Position numbers and translations under genes: made by a program
DNA from: Oasisia sp. SBJ-2009
Taxonomy: Eukaryota; Annelida; Polychaeta; Sabellida; Siboglinidae
DNA: 64,000 nucleotides
Assembly (NCBI GenBank): GCA_964017155.1
Contig: OZ024861.1
Coordinates: 19,495,213-19,559,212, forward strand
Direction: 5' to 3'
Notes under the pieces: model-generated
Databases searched by the model: none
Seen by the model: only the letters and a program-made list of their open reading frames with translations
What the model was told of the DNA's origin: nothing
In this document: in pieces, positions 1 to 12,156 of the stretch
How the letters are laid out: each line of letters starts with the position of its first letter
Position numbering within the stretch: the first letter of the stretch is position 1

Positions 1-60
1 ACACACACACACACACACTCACACACACACACACACCACACACACACACACACACACAGA

Positions 61-135
<75 letters not shown>

Positions 136-136
136 T
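1..136. repeat. (CA)n microsatellite
   Basis: Nearly pure CA dinucleotide repeat with a few interruptions (CTCA, CCACA, GAGA, CATA). It starts at the window edge, so its full length is unknown. Confidence 0.97.
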
Positions 137-169
137 CAGTCGGAAGAGTTGGGGTGGTGTATTATCCCC

Positions 170-540
170 CTGCCCTTTGAGGCAGATAGAGGCAAAATGT
201 GGACACAGCTTTTTAGGAGTCCCTCACATACCCTTAGAAATGTTTAATCAAAATTGTTATGTTGAATGACAACACCCTAATTTGCCAAATTTGAGGAAAA
301 GCTACATAACATTGTGTGAAAAATAGGCAAATGGTGAAAAATTACCAGTTTTGAGCCTTTGAGGGCCACATGGAGCCTTTAGAATGGTTCAATCAAATAA
401 AGGTTTTTCAAGCATTATGCAAAATTTGAGAAAAAACTGACTCTGAAGAGTTTCTGAGATATGGGAGCTAATGGCACAAGGTGGACCCAGAGTGATGCCA
501 TAAGTTCACTGGCCCAAAAAGAACAACATGTTGAAACCAA
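170..540 (+). repeat. Dispersed repeat family, copy A
   Basis: This stretch shares blocks with 36850-37200 and 31600-31890. The shared order is a CCCTTAGAAA-type block, then a 'caatcaaataaa' block, then 'tatgcaaaattt', then 'gtttctgagatatgggagcta'. All three copies lie on the plus strand and are strongly diverged. No coding capacity is seen, and I do not recognise the family. Confidence 0.6.
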
Positions 541-1630
541 CTTTCAGCAGTAGAAATTCAACTACCCGGTATATCAAAAACAGTTGAAACTGAAGTTCAA
601 CTAATGTAATCATTTTGTTTGGGAACCACTCTGCAGACCATGTTACCACCACGTTAATGTATAGCTACTTCCTAGGCTGTCCAAACTGTTCAGTGACACT
701 TTTGAAATGTGATAAATGCAAAATACATCACTAAAATATAAATAGAAAATGTATACAAACAAAAACATGCAAAATTACAATATGCAAACAAAGACTTTTT
801 CTAAACTATGCAAAGTAAAAACTATAGAAAATATGCACATTTACATATTTTATTTGTTGTTCATGGCTTAGGCTAAAGGTTGACCCTAAGGACCGTCCAG
901 TGAGCAGCAGACAACTGACCACCTTGCGCATAAAAAACGAGACTGGGAACCACACGTACATACTCAAAATGAGATTCAGTGACACAATCAAGGATGTCCG
1001 AATCTGTCTCGATGCTGAAAGGTGATGATCATTCTTGTTGAAACTGTTATTCACCTCATACTTCCCTCACCTTAACTTGACATTGGTCCCTGATGTCTGG
1101 TTATTTCCCACTCACTTGTCTTGCACTATGTATGCACCAACCATCTCCATTACTCTCCTACCTTTCACTCTCATTCTCCAACACTCTGCTGTTTCAAATC
1201 TCGGCTTACAAAGTCCTCTCTGTGATGTCCTCATCTTCCTTGCACTTCAACTCTTCAGGAGAGACACCTGCTTTCTTTGACAACCATTCTTACAGTAATG
1301 ACAGTATTTTAATTACTTCTTTGACACTGATATCCTCAGAAAAATCATGTCCCACCCACTTCAATTGCTTACTCACCAGCGTCTAGATACGATTTTCATT
1401 TAATGATTATGATGAGTGATGTTTATATTACCAGTTCTAGAAAGGAAATTTCATGTAGATTCATAAAATGATGACTGTGTATAATCGTTTCTGACATTGC
1501 TGCATACTTGCCGTGCTTCCAGCCAGAAAGATGTGCATCTGGTAAGAAAATTGTAAAACATAATTTATTTTATTTTCTGTGACATTTTAACTTTGTCATT
1601 TTGTAATCTTTGTCCCTCTCCTCTGTTAAA
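541..1630. other. Non-genic stretch, nothing recognised
   Basis: AT-rich sequence with only short, unconvincing open frames on both strands. I see no splice-consistent exon, RNA gene or repeat. Confidence 0.5.
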
Positions 1631-1639
1631 AATGGAATA

Positions 1640-4060
1640 ACAGGATATGTAATGCTTAGGAAAGATAGAATTGGAAGAAGGGGAGGTGGAGTTATTTTAT
1701 ATATTAAAGAATCCATCCAGGTTTATGAAATAAAATTAGAAAAAAGAAGCAGAATGTGAAGAAGCTGTGTGGTGTAACATAGTTACAGGAAACTCAACAG
1801 TAACTGTTGGGTTAGTTTATCGAAGTCCAAACATAAGCACAAACAAGAATGAGAAAGTACAAAATGCTATAAAACAAGTGAGACCGACGGTAAACGGGAC
1901 TGTATCATTATGGGGGATTTTAACCATGGGCATATACAGTGGACATCTCTACAGAGTACTGGGAGAGAGGATCAAGAGTTTTTTTTAATTTAGTACAAGA
2001 TAGTTTCCTTTCTCAACATGTGTTAGAAGCAACCAGGGGCAAGAACGTGTTGGACATAGTGTTGAGCTCACAGTAGGAATTTGTTGATAATTTCAAGATA
2101 TGTGAGCCACTGGGATAGTGATCACAACCAGTTACATTTTATCATCAAAGTAAAAGGAGAACGGAATAGAAAATAAGTTGCAGGTACAATTTTCACAAAG
2201 GAATATATAAGGACATGAGGGAGTATTTAGCAAAGATAGACTGGAATAACACACTGAAGAATAAGACGGCAACAGAATGCTGGAATATCTTAAAGATTGA
2301 AATTGACTGCGTCATCGACAAATTTGTCCCCATGAAAAAACAGGGGAAACGATCAAAGAAGAAACACTTATCGAAGGAAGCCATTAGAAAAATCAAGAAC
2401 AAGCAAATTATGTGGAAGACATATAGACATACTGGAAGTGAAGAAGACTGCCATTTATAAAGAAGCACTTAATCAAGCTACAACTGAAATTAGAAATTCA
2501 AAAAGAAGCTACAAACAAAAATTTGCTTTTAATATAAAACATGACAGCAAGAGTTTTTATGCATGTGTTCGAAGTAAACAAAATAAGGCCGGTCCTCTAT
2601 AAATTAGTGATGGAAACATAATAACAGAGGGATTCTTAATGGCAGAAAACCTAAATGAGTACTTTAGTTCGGTGTTTACCAGGGAAGATATTAGTATATT
2701 ACCAGTACCTGAGACTAAGTTCGAAGGGAGAGAGTCTGACTACTAAGGACAACTAATTGTAACCCCAAAAATGGTAAGTATGAAAATAAGAGATATGAAG
2801 GATAATAAATCACCTGGAGTGGATGGGATTCCTCCCAAAATACTATTGGAAATTGTAGAACAAATCAGCATACCGCTTGCGACAGTGTTCAATTTGTCAT
2901 TAAATGAGGGAATAGTTTTGTTAGAATGGAAAGAAGCAAACATTATACTATTATTTAAAAAAGGTCCGAGAAAAAATTCAAGAGAACTATAGACCAGTGA
3001 GTTTAACAACGATTGATTTTCTTGTTAAAAATAAATTTATAAACCCATCTCAACATGGGTTTTTAAAAGCGCGGTCATGCTTAACAAATATGTTATGTAT
3101 TTTGGAAGATGTCACAAAGTGGGTAGATGAGGGACCACAAGTAGATATAATCTACTTAGATTTAAAAAAAGCCTTTGACAAAGTACCACATCAAAGATTA
3201 CTACTTAAACTAAAGGCCCATGAAAATGGTATGATTAACTGGATAGAAAAATGGCTTATTGATAGAAGACAAAGAGTAGAACAGGTGTAGTTGACTGGGA
3301 GGTTTCAAACTGGAAACTGGTTTTGAGTGGAGTACCGCAGGGATCAGTAGTGGGACCTATTTTATTCTTAATATATATCAATGATTTGGATGATGACATA
3401 ACAAGCAAGGTGTTGAAGTTTGCGGACGACACAAATGTGTTAGGAAAATTAAAAGTGATGCCGATAGACAGCATTTACAAGATGATCTTAATAAGTTGAC
3501 CGAATGGTCTGAGAAGTGGCGAATGCTGTTTAATTTTGGGTGTGATATGGGAATGAAGAAGCACAATATACAATGGGTGGTACTGTACTAAATACTGCCT
3601 TAAAGGAAAAGGACTTAGGGTATACTATTAGTGCTGACATGAGGGTAACAGAGCAGTGTGAAATTGCAGCAGCGAAGGGAAACCAAATTCTGGGATTAGT
3701 TAGGCGAAATTTAGTGTACAAAGAAAAAAGAACTAATAATACCACTATATAAAACAATAGATATGGGTCATTTAGAATAGTGTATACAAGCATGGAGGCC
3801 ATATCGCAAGAAGAATATTGATATGCTAGAAATAGTACAAAGGAGAGCAACCAAAATGATACCAAAATTCAGGAATATTACCAAGTAATTATGAAATGCG
3901 TGTAAATGAATGTGGTTTAATAACACTAGAAACCAGAAGATTGAGAGGAGATCAGATTGACGTGTTTAAAATATTGAATGGGTATGAAAATATTGACAGA
4001 AATTTTATTTCTCGGTCAAGGAAGAGAGAAGGACTAGAGGACATGGAGTTATATTTAAAA
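1640..4060 (+). mobile_element. Decayed non-LTR retrotransposon (LINE): endonuclease and reverse transcriptase remnants
   Basis: Two domains can be read in order through several stops and frameshifts. Around 1640-2080 there is an apurinic-type endonuclease remnant, with GLVYRSP near 1810 and MGDFNHG near 1905. From 2770 to 3440 there are reverse transcriptase pieces: KSPGVDGIPP, KKAFDKVPH, GVPQGSVVGPILF and the catalytic FADDT box near 3418. After the RT, at 3600-3990, comes the tail often seen in Jockey/CR1-like elements (RRATKMIP, LETRRLRGDQI). The reading frame breaks near 2080, 2460, 2745, 2990, 3290 and 3540, so the copy is dead. Clade assignment (Jockey/CR1 group rather than RTE) is inference from motif wording. 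No target-site duplication or 3' tail was found. Confidence 0.88.
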
Positions 4061-4967
4061 TGTTAATATTTTTAAAAATATTTTTTTCAATTAAATTAAA
4101 AAGAAGGGTGGATATACTTAGATAGATAGGTTGGACTCTCGATAAGCCAAAGGGTTTCCTAGTCCACCTGCCATCTAGAGTTGAATCTCTAGGTGGCAAT
4201 CTTGCTAAATCTTGTTGAATCTATTCCACCTAAATCCTTGGAGATGAAGCTAAAAGCTACCTCAGTACAAAAGGGTTCATTGATCTTGTAGTCAATAAAC
4301 AATTCCAGTTGCCAACAGATTGATTGATACACCAGGGAGCTAGGGCAGATAGGCAAGATGGTAAATGGGTATGGGTAAGGGTATTTTTTAAATGATGGCA
4401 GAATTTAGCATTTTTGTTTTTCACTGATCCAACACTACAAGGAACAAAGAGTAAATGTAGCTACAGACAAAGCTCTGCCGCGGCAGTCCCAATGTTGATA
4501 TTGACTTTATAGACAAAAAGTAAAGCAGAACTAAATGATCAAAGCTGGATAGGTTTTCATACAGGAGTAAGCAATGAATGTAAATACGATGGTTTCTTAC
4601 AGGAAAGTGCCTGGTAAATAATAGTACAGATCTTAATTATGATAATTATGATATTGGACAGGAAGGCAATGCAGATTTTAGAAGTGGCACAGAACGAGTG
4701 AAATGTGGAGACCCAGTCACAACCCTTGCCAGGGAGTTTTAAACACATTGTAATTTTGTGATAACAGTAAAGGCAATATTTTGAAAAGGTTATTTCAATA
4801 GTTAAGTCTCCTAGTGACTAGGGCAGTTGCAATAGTTTTTACAACAGAAAGGGGAAACAAATTCCGGTGTAAATGACAAATATGACAACATGTTCAAAAA
4901 TATCAGAAATGTGTTCTCATCAAAAATGACTCCAAAATTTCCAGTTGAAACTGCAGACATAACATGC
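4061..4967. other. Non-genic stretch after LINE
   Basis: This may include the LINE 3' untranslated region at its left edge. No exon, RNA or repeat could be supported. Confidence 0.4.
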
Positions 4968-5150
4968 TGGCTACCCCTCTCCCTCCCTCCTCTCCCCCAA
5001 TCCTTCTCTTCCACCCTCCCTCCTTCCAACTCTCACTACCTACATCCACACCTTTCCTTTTTCCTCCTTCCTTAAATTCCCTCTCTTCCCTCCCTCCTGT
5101 CTCTGTGCCTCCTTCCTCTCTGTCACTTCTCTTTTTCTCTCTCCCATCAT
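4968..5150. repeat. Polypyrimidine low-complexity tract
   Basis: Plus strand is almost entirely C and T (CCTCCCT, TCTTTTTCTCTCTC). It lies shortly upstream of the splice acceptor at 5235-5236. The open frames here are a consequence of composition. Confidence 0.85.
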
Positions 5151-5236
5151 AATCTCAATATTTATGCATAAGTACAATTTAGTATTACTAGTATTACTAT
5201 TATTAAGTGTCTAAGTTGGCCATTGTTCTACCCCAG

Positions 5237-5369
5237 GAGTGGCAGTTCGATGGACTACGAGATCATCTCGACCTTCCCACGCCACACCTACAGTGATGAC
5301 ACTCAGAGCCTGGAGGCCTGCCACCTCACGCCCAGTGCTACACTTCTACTTAAGCCAAAGACAAAATAG
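5237..5369 (+). CDS. Terminal exon of a UBX-domain-like protein (partial gene)
   Basis: A splice acceptor ending CCCCAG at 5231-5236 is followed by an open frame (phase 1 entry, codons from 5238) of 43 residues and a TAG at 5367. The peptide contains DYEIISTFPRH (residues 6-16 of the exon) and then LEACHLTPSATLLLKP. This is the layout of the end of a UBX domain: the FPR loop that contacts p97/VCP, then a short helix, then a last beta strand of the form 'L-x-P-S-A-x-L'. UBX proteins are p97 adaptors. GC content is clearly higher than in the flanks, and a polyadenylation signal follows at 5542. The rest of the UBX fold must lie in upstream exons that I could not find, probably beyond the left edge. 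I cannot say which UBX family member it is; an exon of an unrelated protein remains possible. Confidence 0.6.
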
Positions 5370-5541
5370 TTCAACCATAGATGCAGTTTGATTTTCACTG
5401 TCATATTCAAACAGCATTATGTCCACGTCGACATTACGTCTTTAAAAGAAATTGTGTAATTGTATTATGTTACCTGTGACATGCCAGGTATTTGGTTTGT
5501 TGTGAGCCTTTGTTACATTGTGCCTTGCATATGGCAGAGGC

Positions 5542-5547
5542 AATAAA
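5542..5547 (+). promoter_or_regulatory. Candidate polyadenylation signal AATAAA
   Basis: AATAAA lies 173 bases after the stop codon of the UBX-like exon and before the minisatellite block begins. Position and strand fit; usage is inferred. Confidence 0.45.
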
Positions 5548-5649
5548 AACCTCAACCATTGAAAGGAGCAACCAATATGCCATCAAGCAATATGCCATCA
5601 ATATTTATATTCATTTGTTACAAATGTCATGTTACTGCAGTGTACAACA

Positions 5650-5806
5650 TTGTACAGTGCCTAGAGCCTTGTACAATGCCTAGAGCATTGTACAGTGCCT
5701 AGAGCCTTGTACAGTGCCTAGAGCCTTGTGCAGTGCCTAGAGCCTTGTACAGTGCCTAGAGCATTGTACAGTGCCTAGAGCCTTGTATAATGCCTAGAGC
5801 CTTGGA
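5650..5806. repeat. 19-bp minisatellite
   Basis: About eight tandem units of the form 'gtgcctagagccttgtaca' with A/C and G/A variants, so that the units alternate 'gagcctt' and 'gagcatt'. Confidence 0.95.
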
Positions 5807-5861
5807 GCCTCAATCAAGAGATTCTTGGTCCGAATCCTCTTGCAGCAATTACTAACTTTGA

Positions 5862-6432
5862 ACACTTTGACCAGTGCTACACACTGGACACTTTGACCAG
5901 TGCTACACACGTACTGGACACTTTAACCAGTGCTACTCACTGGACACTTTGACCAGTGCTACACACTGGACACTTCGACCAGTGCTACACACTGGACACT
6001 TTGACCAGTGCTACACACGGGACACTTTGACCAGTGATACAAACTGGACACTTTGACCAGTGCTACACACTGGACACTTTGACCAGTGCTACACACGTAC
6101 TGGACACTTTGACCAGTGCTACACACGTACTGGAAACTTTGACCAGTGCTACACACGTACTGGACACTTTGACCAGTGCTACACACTGGACACTTTGACC
6201 AGTGATACACACTGGACACTTTGACCAGTGATACACACTGGACACTTTGACCAGTGATACACACTGGACACTTTGACCAGTGCTACACACGGGACACTTT
6301 GACCAATGCTGCACACTGGACACTTTGACCAGTGATACACACTGGACACTTTGACCAGTGCTACACACGAGACATTTTGACCAGTGCTACACACGGGACA
6401 CTTTGACCAAAGCTACACACAAGATACTTTGC
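5862..6432. repeat. 26-bp minisatellite
   Basis: Tandem units built from 'ctttgaccagtgctacacac' plus 'tggaca'. Some units carry a 4-bp insertion (CGTA) between 'cacac' and 'tggac', giving 30 bp. Roughly 20 units. The open frames on the minus strand arise from the repeat alone. Confidence 0.95.
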
Positions 6433-6794
6433 TGTATAAGAACTTGCCATTAGTTTAATGTTACTTTAATAACAGAACAAACACAATCAATTTGTATGAC
6501 AATCAGAAGAACAGATGTGTATTCATTGATCTGGTTGTTCACAATTAACATGTATTTGTTGTGCTGTTTTTGCAGCAGGTGTTGGTTGCAAGAGTTGAAG
6601 AGTATGATAATTTATTAATTAATTTAAAATCATGTTGATGTTATGTTCCATCAGTGTTGTTGCACAATACGAGTCATTTATCTCAGGCATGGTGAACAGC
6701 TGAATGTAATTTGACTACATCAAGCACAGATATGGCCAATTTCTGTGTTTTTGTCTTCAAATCTGTGCAACTCTTTGTGCACTGTTTCATTGGT
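6433..6794. other. Spacer between minisatellites
   Basis: Non-repetitive AT-rich sequence with no exon or RNA signal that I can see. Confidence 0.4.
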
Positions 6795-9700
6795 TATTGT
6801 CTGTGTGTTCTTATGTTCTGGCACTACACACTGTCTCTGTGTTCTGGCACTTCACACACTCTCTGTGTTCTTATGTTCTGGCACTACATGCTGTCTCTGT
6901 GTTCTTATGTTCTGCCACTACACGCTGTCACTGTGTTCTTATGTTCTGCCACTACACGCTGTCTGTGTGTTCTTATGTTCTGGCACTACACGCTGTCTCT
7001 GTGTTCTTATGTTCTGCCACTACACGCTGTCTCTGTGTTCTTATGTTCTGCCACTACACGCGGTCTCTGTGTTCTTATGTTCTGGCACTACACGCTGTCT
7101 CTGTGTTCTTATGTTCTGGCACTACACGCTGTCTCTGTGTTCTTATGTTCTGGCACTACACGCGGTCTCTGTGTTCTTATGTTCTGGCACTACACGCTGT
7201 CTCTGTGTTCTTATGTTCTGGCACTACACGCTGTCTCTGTGTTCTTATGTTCTGCCACTACACGCTGTCTCTGTGTTCTTATGTTCTGCCACTACACGCT
7301 GTCTCTGTGATCTTATGTTTTGCCACTACACACTGTCTGTGTGTTCTTATGTTCTGGCACTACACACTGTCTCTGTGTTCTTATGTTCTGGCACTACACG
7401 CTGTCTCTGTGATCTTATGTTCTGGCACTACACGCGGTCTCTGTGTTCTTATGTTCTGGCACTACACGCTGTCTCTGTGTGGTCTTATGTTTTGCCACTA
7501 CACGCTGTCTGTGTGTTCTTACGTTCTGGCACTACACGCTGTCTAGGTGTTCTTATGTTCTGGCACTACACGCTGTCTCTGTGATCTTATGTTCTGGCAC
7601 TACACGCTGTCTCTGTGTTCTTATGTTCTGCCACTACACGCTGTCACTGTGTTCTTATGTTCTGCCACTACACGCTGTCTCTGTGTTCTTATGTTCTGGC
7701 ACTACACGCTGTCTCTGTGATCTTATGTTCTGGCACTACACGCTGTCTCTGTGTTCTTATGTTCTGCCACTACACGCTGTCTGTGTGTTCTTATGTTCTG
7801 TCACTACATGCTGTCTCTGTGTTCTTATGTTCTGCCACTACACACTGTCTCTGTGTTCTTATGTTCTGCCACTACACGCTGTCTCTGTGATCTTATGTTT
7901 TGCCACTACACACTGTCTGTGTGTTCTTATGTTCTGGCACTACACACTGTCTCTGTGTTCTTATGTTCTGGCACTACACGCTGTCTCTGTGATCTTATGT
8001 TCTGGCACTACACGCGGTCTCTGTGTTCTTATGTTCTGGCACTACACGCTGTCTCTGTGTGGTCTTATGTTTTGCCACTACACGCTGTCTGTGTGTTCTT
8101 ACGTTCTGGCACTACATGCTGTCTAGGTGTTCTTATGTTCTGGCACTACACGCTGTCTCTGTGATCTTATGTTCTGGCACTACACGCTGTCTCTGTGTTC
8201 TTATTTTCTGCCACTACACGCTGTCACTGTGTTCTTATGTTCTGCCACTACACGCTGTCTCTGTGTTCTTATGTTCTGGCACTACACGCTGTCTCTGTGT
8301 TCTTATGTTCTGCCACTACACGCTGTCTCTGTGTTCTTATGTTCTGGCACTACACGCGGTCTCTGTGTTCTTATGTTCTGGCACTACACGCTGTCTCTGT
8401 GATCTTATGTTCTTGCACTACACGCTCTCTGTATGTTCTGGCACTACACGCACTCTCTGTGTTCTTATGTTCTGGCACTACTCGCTGTCTCTGTGTTCTT
8501 ATGTTCTGCCACTACACGCTGTCACTGTGTTCTTATGTTCTGCCACTACACGCTGTCTCTGTGTTCTTATGTTCTGGCACTACACGCTGTCTCTGTGATC
8601 TTATGTTCTGGCACTACACGCTGTCTCTGTGTTCTTATGTTCTGCCACTACATGCTGTCTCTGTGTTCTTATGTTCTGGCACTACACTCTGTCTGTGTGT
8701 TCTTATGTTCTGGCACTACATGCTGCCTGTGTGTTCTTATGTTCTGGCACTACACGCTGTCTCTGTGTTCTTATGTTCTGCCACTACACGCTGTCTCTGT
8801 GTTCTTATGTTCTGGCACTACACACTGTCTCTGTGTTCTGGCACTACACACACTCTCTGTGTTCTTATGTTCTGGCACTACACGCTGTCTCTGTGTTCTT
8901 ATGTTCTGCCACTACACGCTGTCACTGTGTTCTTATGTTCTGCCACTACACGCTGTCTGTGTGTTCTTATGTTCTGGCACTACACGCTGTCTCTGTGTTC
9001 TTATGTTCTGCCACTACACGCTGTCTCTGTGTTCTTATGTTCTGGCACTACACACGGTCTCTGTGTTCTTATGTTCTGGCACTACACGCTGTCTCTGTGT
9101 TCTTATGTTCTGGCACTTCACGCTGTCTCTGTGTTCTTATGTTCTGCCACTACACGCTGTCTCTGTGTTCTTATGTTCTGCCACTACACGCTGTCTCTGT
9201 GATCTTATGTTTTGCCACTATACACTGTCTGTGTGTTCTTATGTTCTGGCACTACACACTGTCTCTGTGTTCTTATGTTCTGGCACTACACGCTGTCTCT
9301 GTGATCTTATGTTCTGGCACTACACGCAGTCTCTGTGTTCTTATGTTCTGGCACTACACGCTGTCTCTGTGTGGTCTTATGTTTTGCCACTACACGCTGT
9401 CTGTGTGTTCTTACGTTCTGGCACTACACGCTGTCTAGGTGTTCTTATGTTCTGGCACTACACGCTGTCTCTGTGATCTTATGTTCTGGCACTACACGCT
9501 GTCTCTGTGTTCTTATGTTCTGCCACTACACGCTGTCACTGTGTTCTTATGTTCTGGCACTACACGCTGTCTCTGTGATCTTATGTTCTGGCACTACACG
9601 CTGTCTCTGTGTTCTTATGTTCTGCCACTACACGCTGTCTGTGTGTTCTTATGTTCTGTCACTACATGCTGTCTCTGTGTTCTTATGTTCTGCCACTACA

Positions 9701-11422
9701 CGCAGTCTCTGTGTTCTTATGTTCTGGCACTACACGCTGTCTCTGTGATCTTATGTTCTGGCACTACACGCAGTCTCTGTGTTCTTATGTTCTGGCACTA
9801 CACGCTGTCTCTGTGTGGTCTTATGTTTTGCCACTACACGCTGTCTGTGTGTTCTTACGTTCTGGCACTACACGCTGTCTCTGTGTTCTTATGTTCTGGC
9901 ACTACACGCTGTCTCTGTGATCTTATGTTCTGGCACTACACGCTGTCTGTGTGTTCTTATGTTCTGCCACTACACGCTGTCTCTGTGATCTTATGTTTTG
10001 CCACTACACACTGTCTGTGTGTTCTTATGTTCTGGCACTACACACTGTCTCTGTGTTCTTATGTTCTGGCACTACACGCTGTCTCTGTGATCTTATGTTC
10101 TGGCACTACACGCGGTCTCTGTGTTCTTATGTTCTGGCACTACCCGCTGTCTCTGTGTGGTCTTATGTTTTGCCACTACACGCTGTCTGTGTGTTCTTAC
10201 GTTCTGGCACTACACGCTGTCTAGGTGTTCTTATGTTCTGGCACTACACGCTGTCTCTGTGATCTTATGTTCTGGCACTACACGCTGTCTCTGTGTTCTT
10301 ATGTTCTGCCACTACACACTGTCTGTGTGTTCTTATGTTCTGGCACTACACACTGTCTCTGTGTTCTTATGTTCTGGCACTACACGCTGTCTCTGTGATC
10401 TTATGTTCTGGCACTACACGCGGTCTCTGTGTTCTTATGTTCTGGCACTACACGCTGTCTCTGTGCGGTCTTATGTTTTGCCACTACACGCTGTCTGTGT
10501 GTTCTTACGTTCTGGCACTACACGCTGTCTAGGTGTTCTTATGTTCTGGCACTACACGCTGTCTCTGTGATCTTATGTTCTGGCACTACACGCTGTCTCT
10601 GTGTTCTTATGTTCTGCCACTACACGCTGTCACTGTGTTCTTATGTTCTGCCACTACACGCTGTCTCTGTGTTCTTATGTTCTGGCACTACATGCTGTCT
10701 CTGTGATCTTATGTTCTGGCACTACACGCTGTCTCTGTGTTCTTATGTTCTGCCACTACACGCTGTCTGTGTGTTCTTATGTTCTGTCACTACATGCTGT
10801 CTCTGTGTTCTTATGTTCTGCCACTACACGCTGTCTCTGTGTTCTTATGTTCTGCCACTACACGCTGTCTCTGTGTTCTTATGTTCTGCCACTACACGCT
10901 GTCTCTGTGATCTTATGTTTTGCGACTACACGCTGTCTGTGTGTTCTTATGTTCTGGCACTACACGCTGTCTCTGTGTTCTTATGTTCTGGCACTACACG
11001 CTGTCTGTGTTCTTATGTTCTGGCACTACACGCTGTCTCTGTGATCTTATGTTCTGGCACTACACGCAGTCTCTGTGTTCTTATGTTCTGGCACTACACG
11101 CTGTCTCTGTGTTTTTATGTTTTGCCACTACACGCTGTGTGTTCTTATGTTCTGGCACTACACGCTGTCTCTGTGTTCTTATGTTCTGCCACTACACGCT
11201 GTCTCTGTGTTCTTATGTTCTGCCACTACACGCTGTCTCTGTGATCTTATGTTCTGGCACTACACGCTGTCTGTGTGTTCTTATGTTCTGGCACTACACG
11301 CTGTCTCTGTGTTCTTATGTTTTGCCACTACACGCTGTCTGTGTGTTCTTATGTTCTGGCACTACACGCTGTCTCTGTGATCTTATGTTCTGGCACTACA
11401 CGCTGTCTCTGTGATCTTATGT
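6795..11422. repeat. 34-bp minisatellite, about 4.6 kb
   Basis: Tandem array of a 34-bp unit containing 'tgttcttatgttctggcact' followed by 'acacgctgtctctg'; about 136 units by length. Variants include G/C in 'tctggcac' versus 'tctgccac', 'tgtgatctt', 'tgtgtggtctt', 'gtctaggtg' and shortened units near 8430, 8840 and 11130. Because 34 is not a multiple of three, all three plus frames stay open for long stretches with a 34-residue period. These frames have no sign of being genes. Blocks of several units recur as higher-order repeats (see findings). Confidence 0.98.
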
Positions 11423-12156
11423 ATCTGTTGAAAGCACACAAATTATATAATCGTTTGCAGTTTTTCCACTTGATGCAAATCTGTGTACCGGAAATATTCA
11501 TATAGGGGTGACATTTTTGACTTTGCATCAATTTGTCCCAATCAAGCCTTAAAAACAAAACAAACATTTCTTGTGCAGGTGCCTGCTAAAAACGGTTCTT
11601 AATTGTTTATTGTATGATTTAACTTACTTTGGAGCATGTTTTTTGTTCTGTATTTTTTTATTCTTTATTGTTATATATGATGTTTACAACATTTCCTACC
11701 ACTCAATGATCATTTTAGATGGGCATAGACGATGATGTGTATATGCTGCAATACATTCTGTACTGGTTTTATTTGTGGTATTGTAACCCATAGATACAAC
11801 CCCTTCTACAACATCATAAAATTGCAATAATAACATAATTATCATTGTAAAAAATTAACTGCAATGTATTCACCAGTGGCACATTAGTGTTCAGTCTTGT
11901 TAACATTATCACAGTCCAGAACACACTGTTCTCTAGCTCACGTATCCGTGCTGTATGTGACTGGTTTCTTAACCCAAACAAACCAAATAAAATAAACAAA
12001 TCTTAAAAAAACACTGTTGACTGTTGTTCTGTGTGGGTGTATCTACTACCAGCAGGCATGTTCTAGGTGTTCAGGTGACCACTCCCTGGTAGTCTAAGCT
12101 TAGTGCTTCAGGAAACAGTGATGAGCAACAACAATCTCATTGTGAAGACCATTGGC
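11423..12156. other. Spacer between minisatellites
   Basis: AT-rich unique sequence with no supported gene. Short frames on both strands lack start context, splice sites or recognisable motifs. Confidence 0.4.

Noticed and set aside
5959..6394. Minus-strand Cys/Val/Ser-rich frames of 70-100 codons.
   Set aside because: Products of the 26-bp minisatellite.
6711..11414. Many long overlapping open frames in all plus frames (Cys/Leu/Ser-rich proteins up to about 350 residues).
   Set aside because: They are the 34-bp minisatellite read in three frames. The unit has no stop, and 34 bases cycle the frame. No start context, splice sites or unique sequence.
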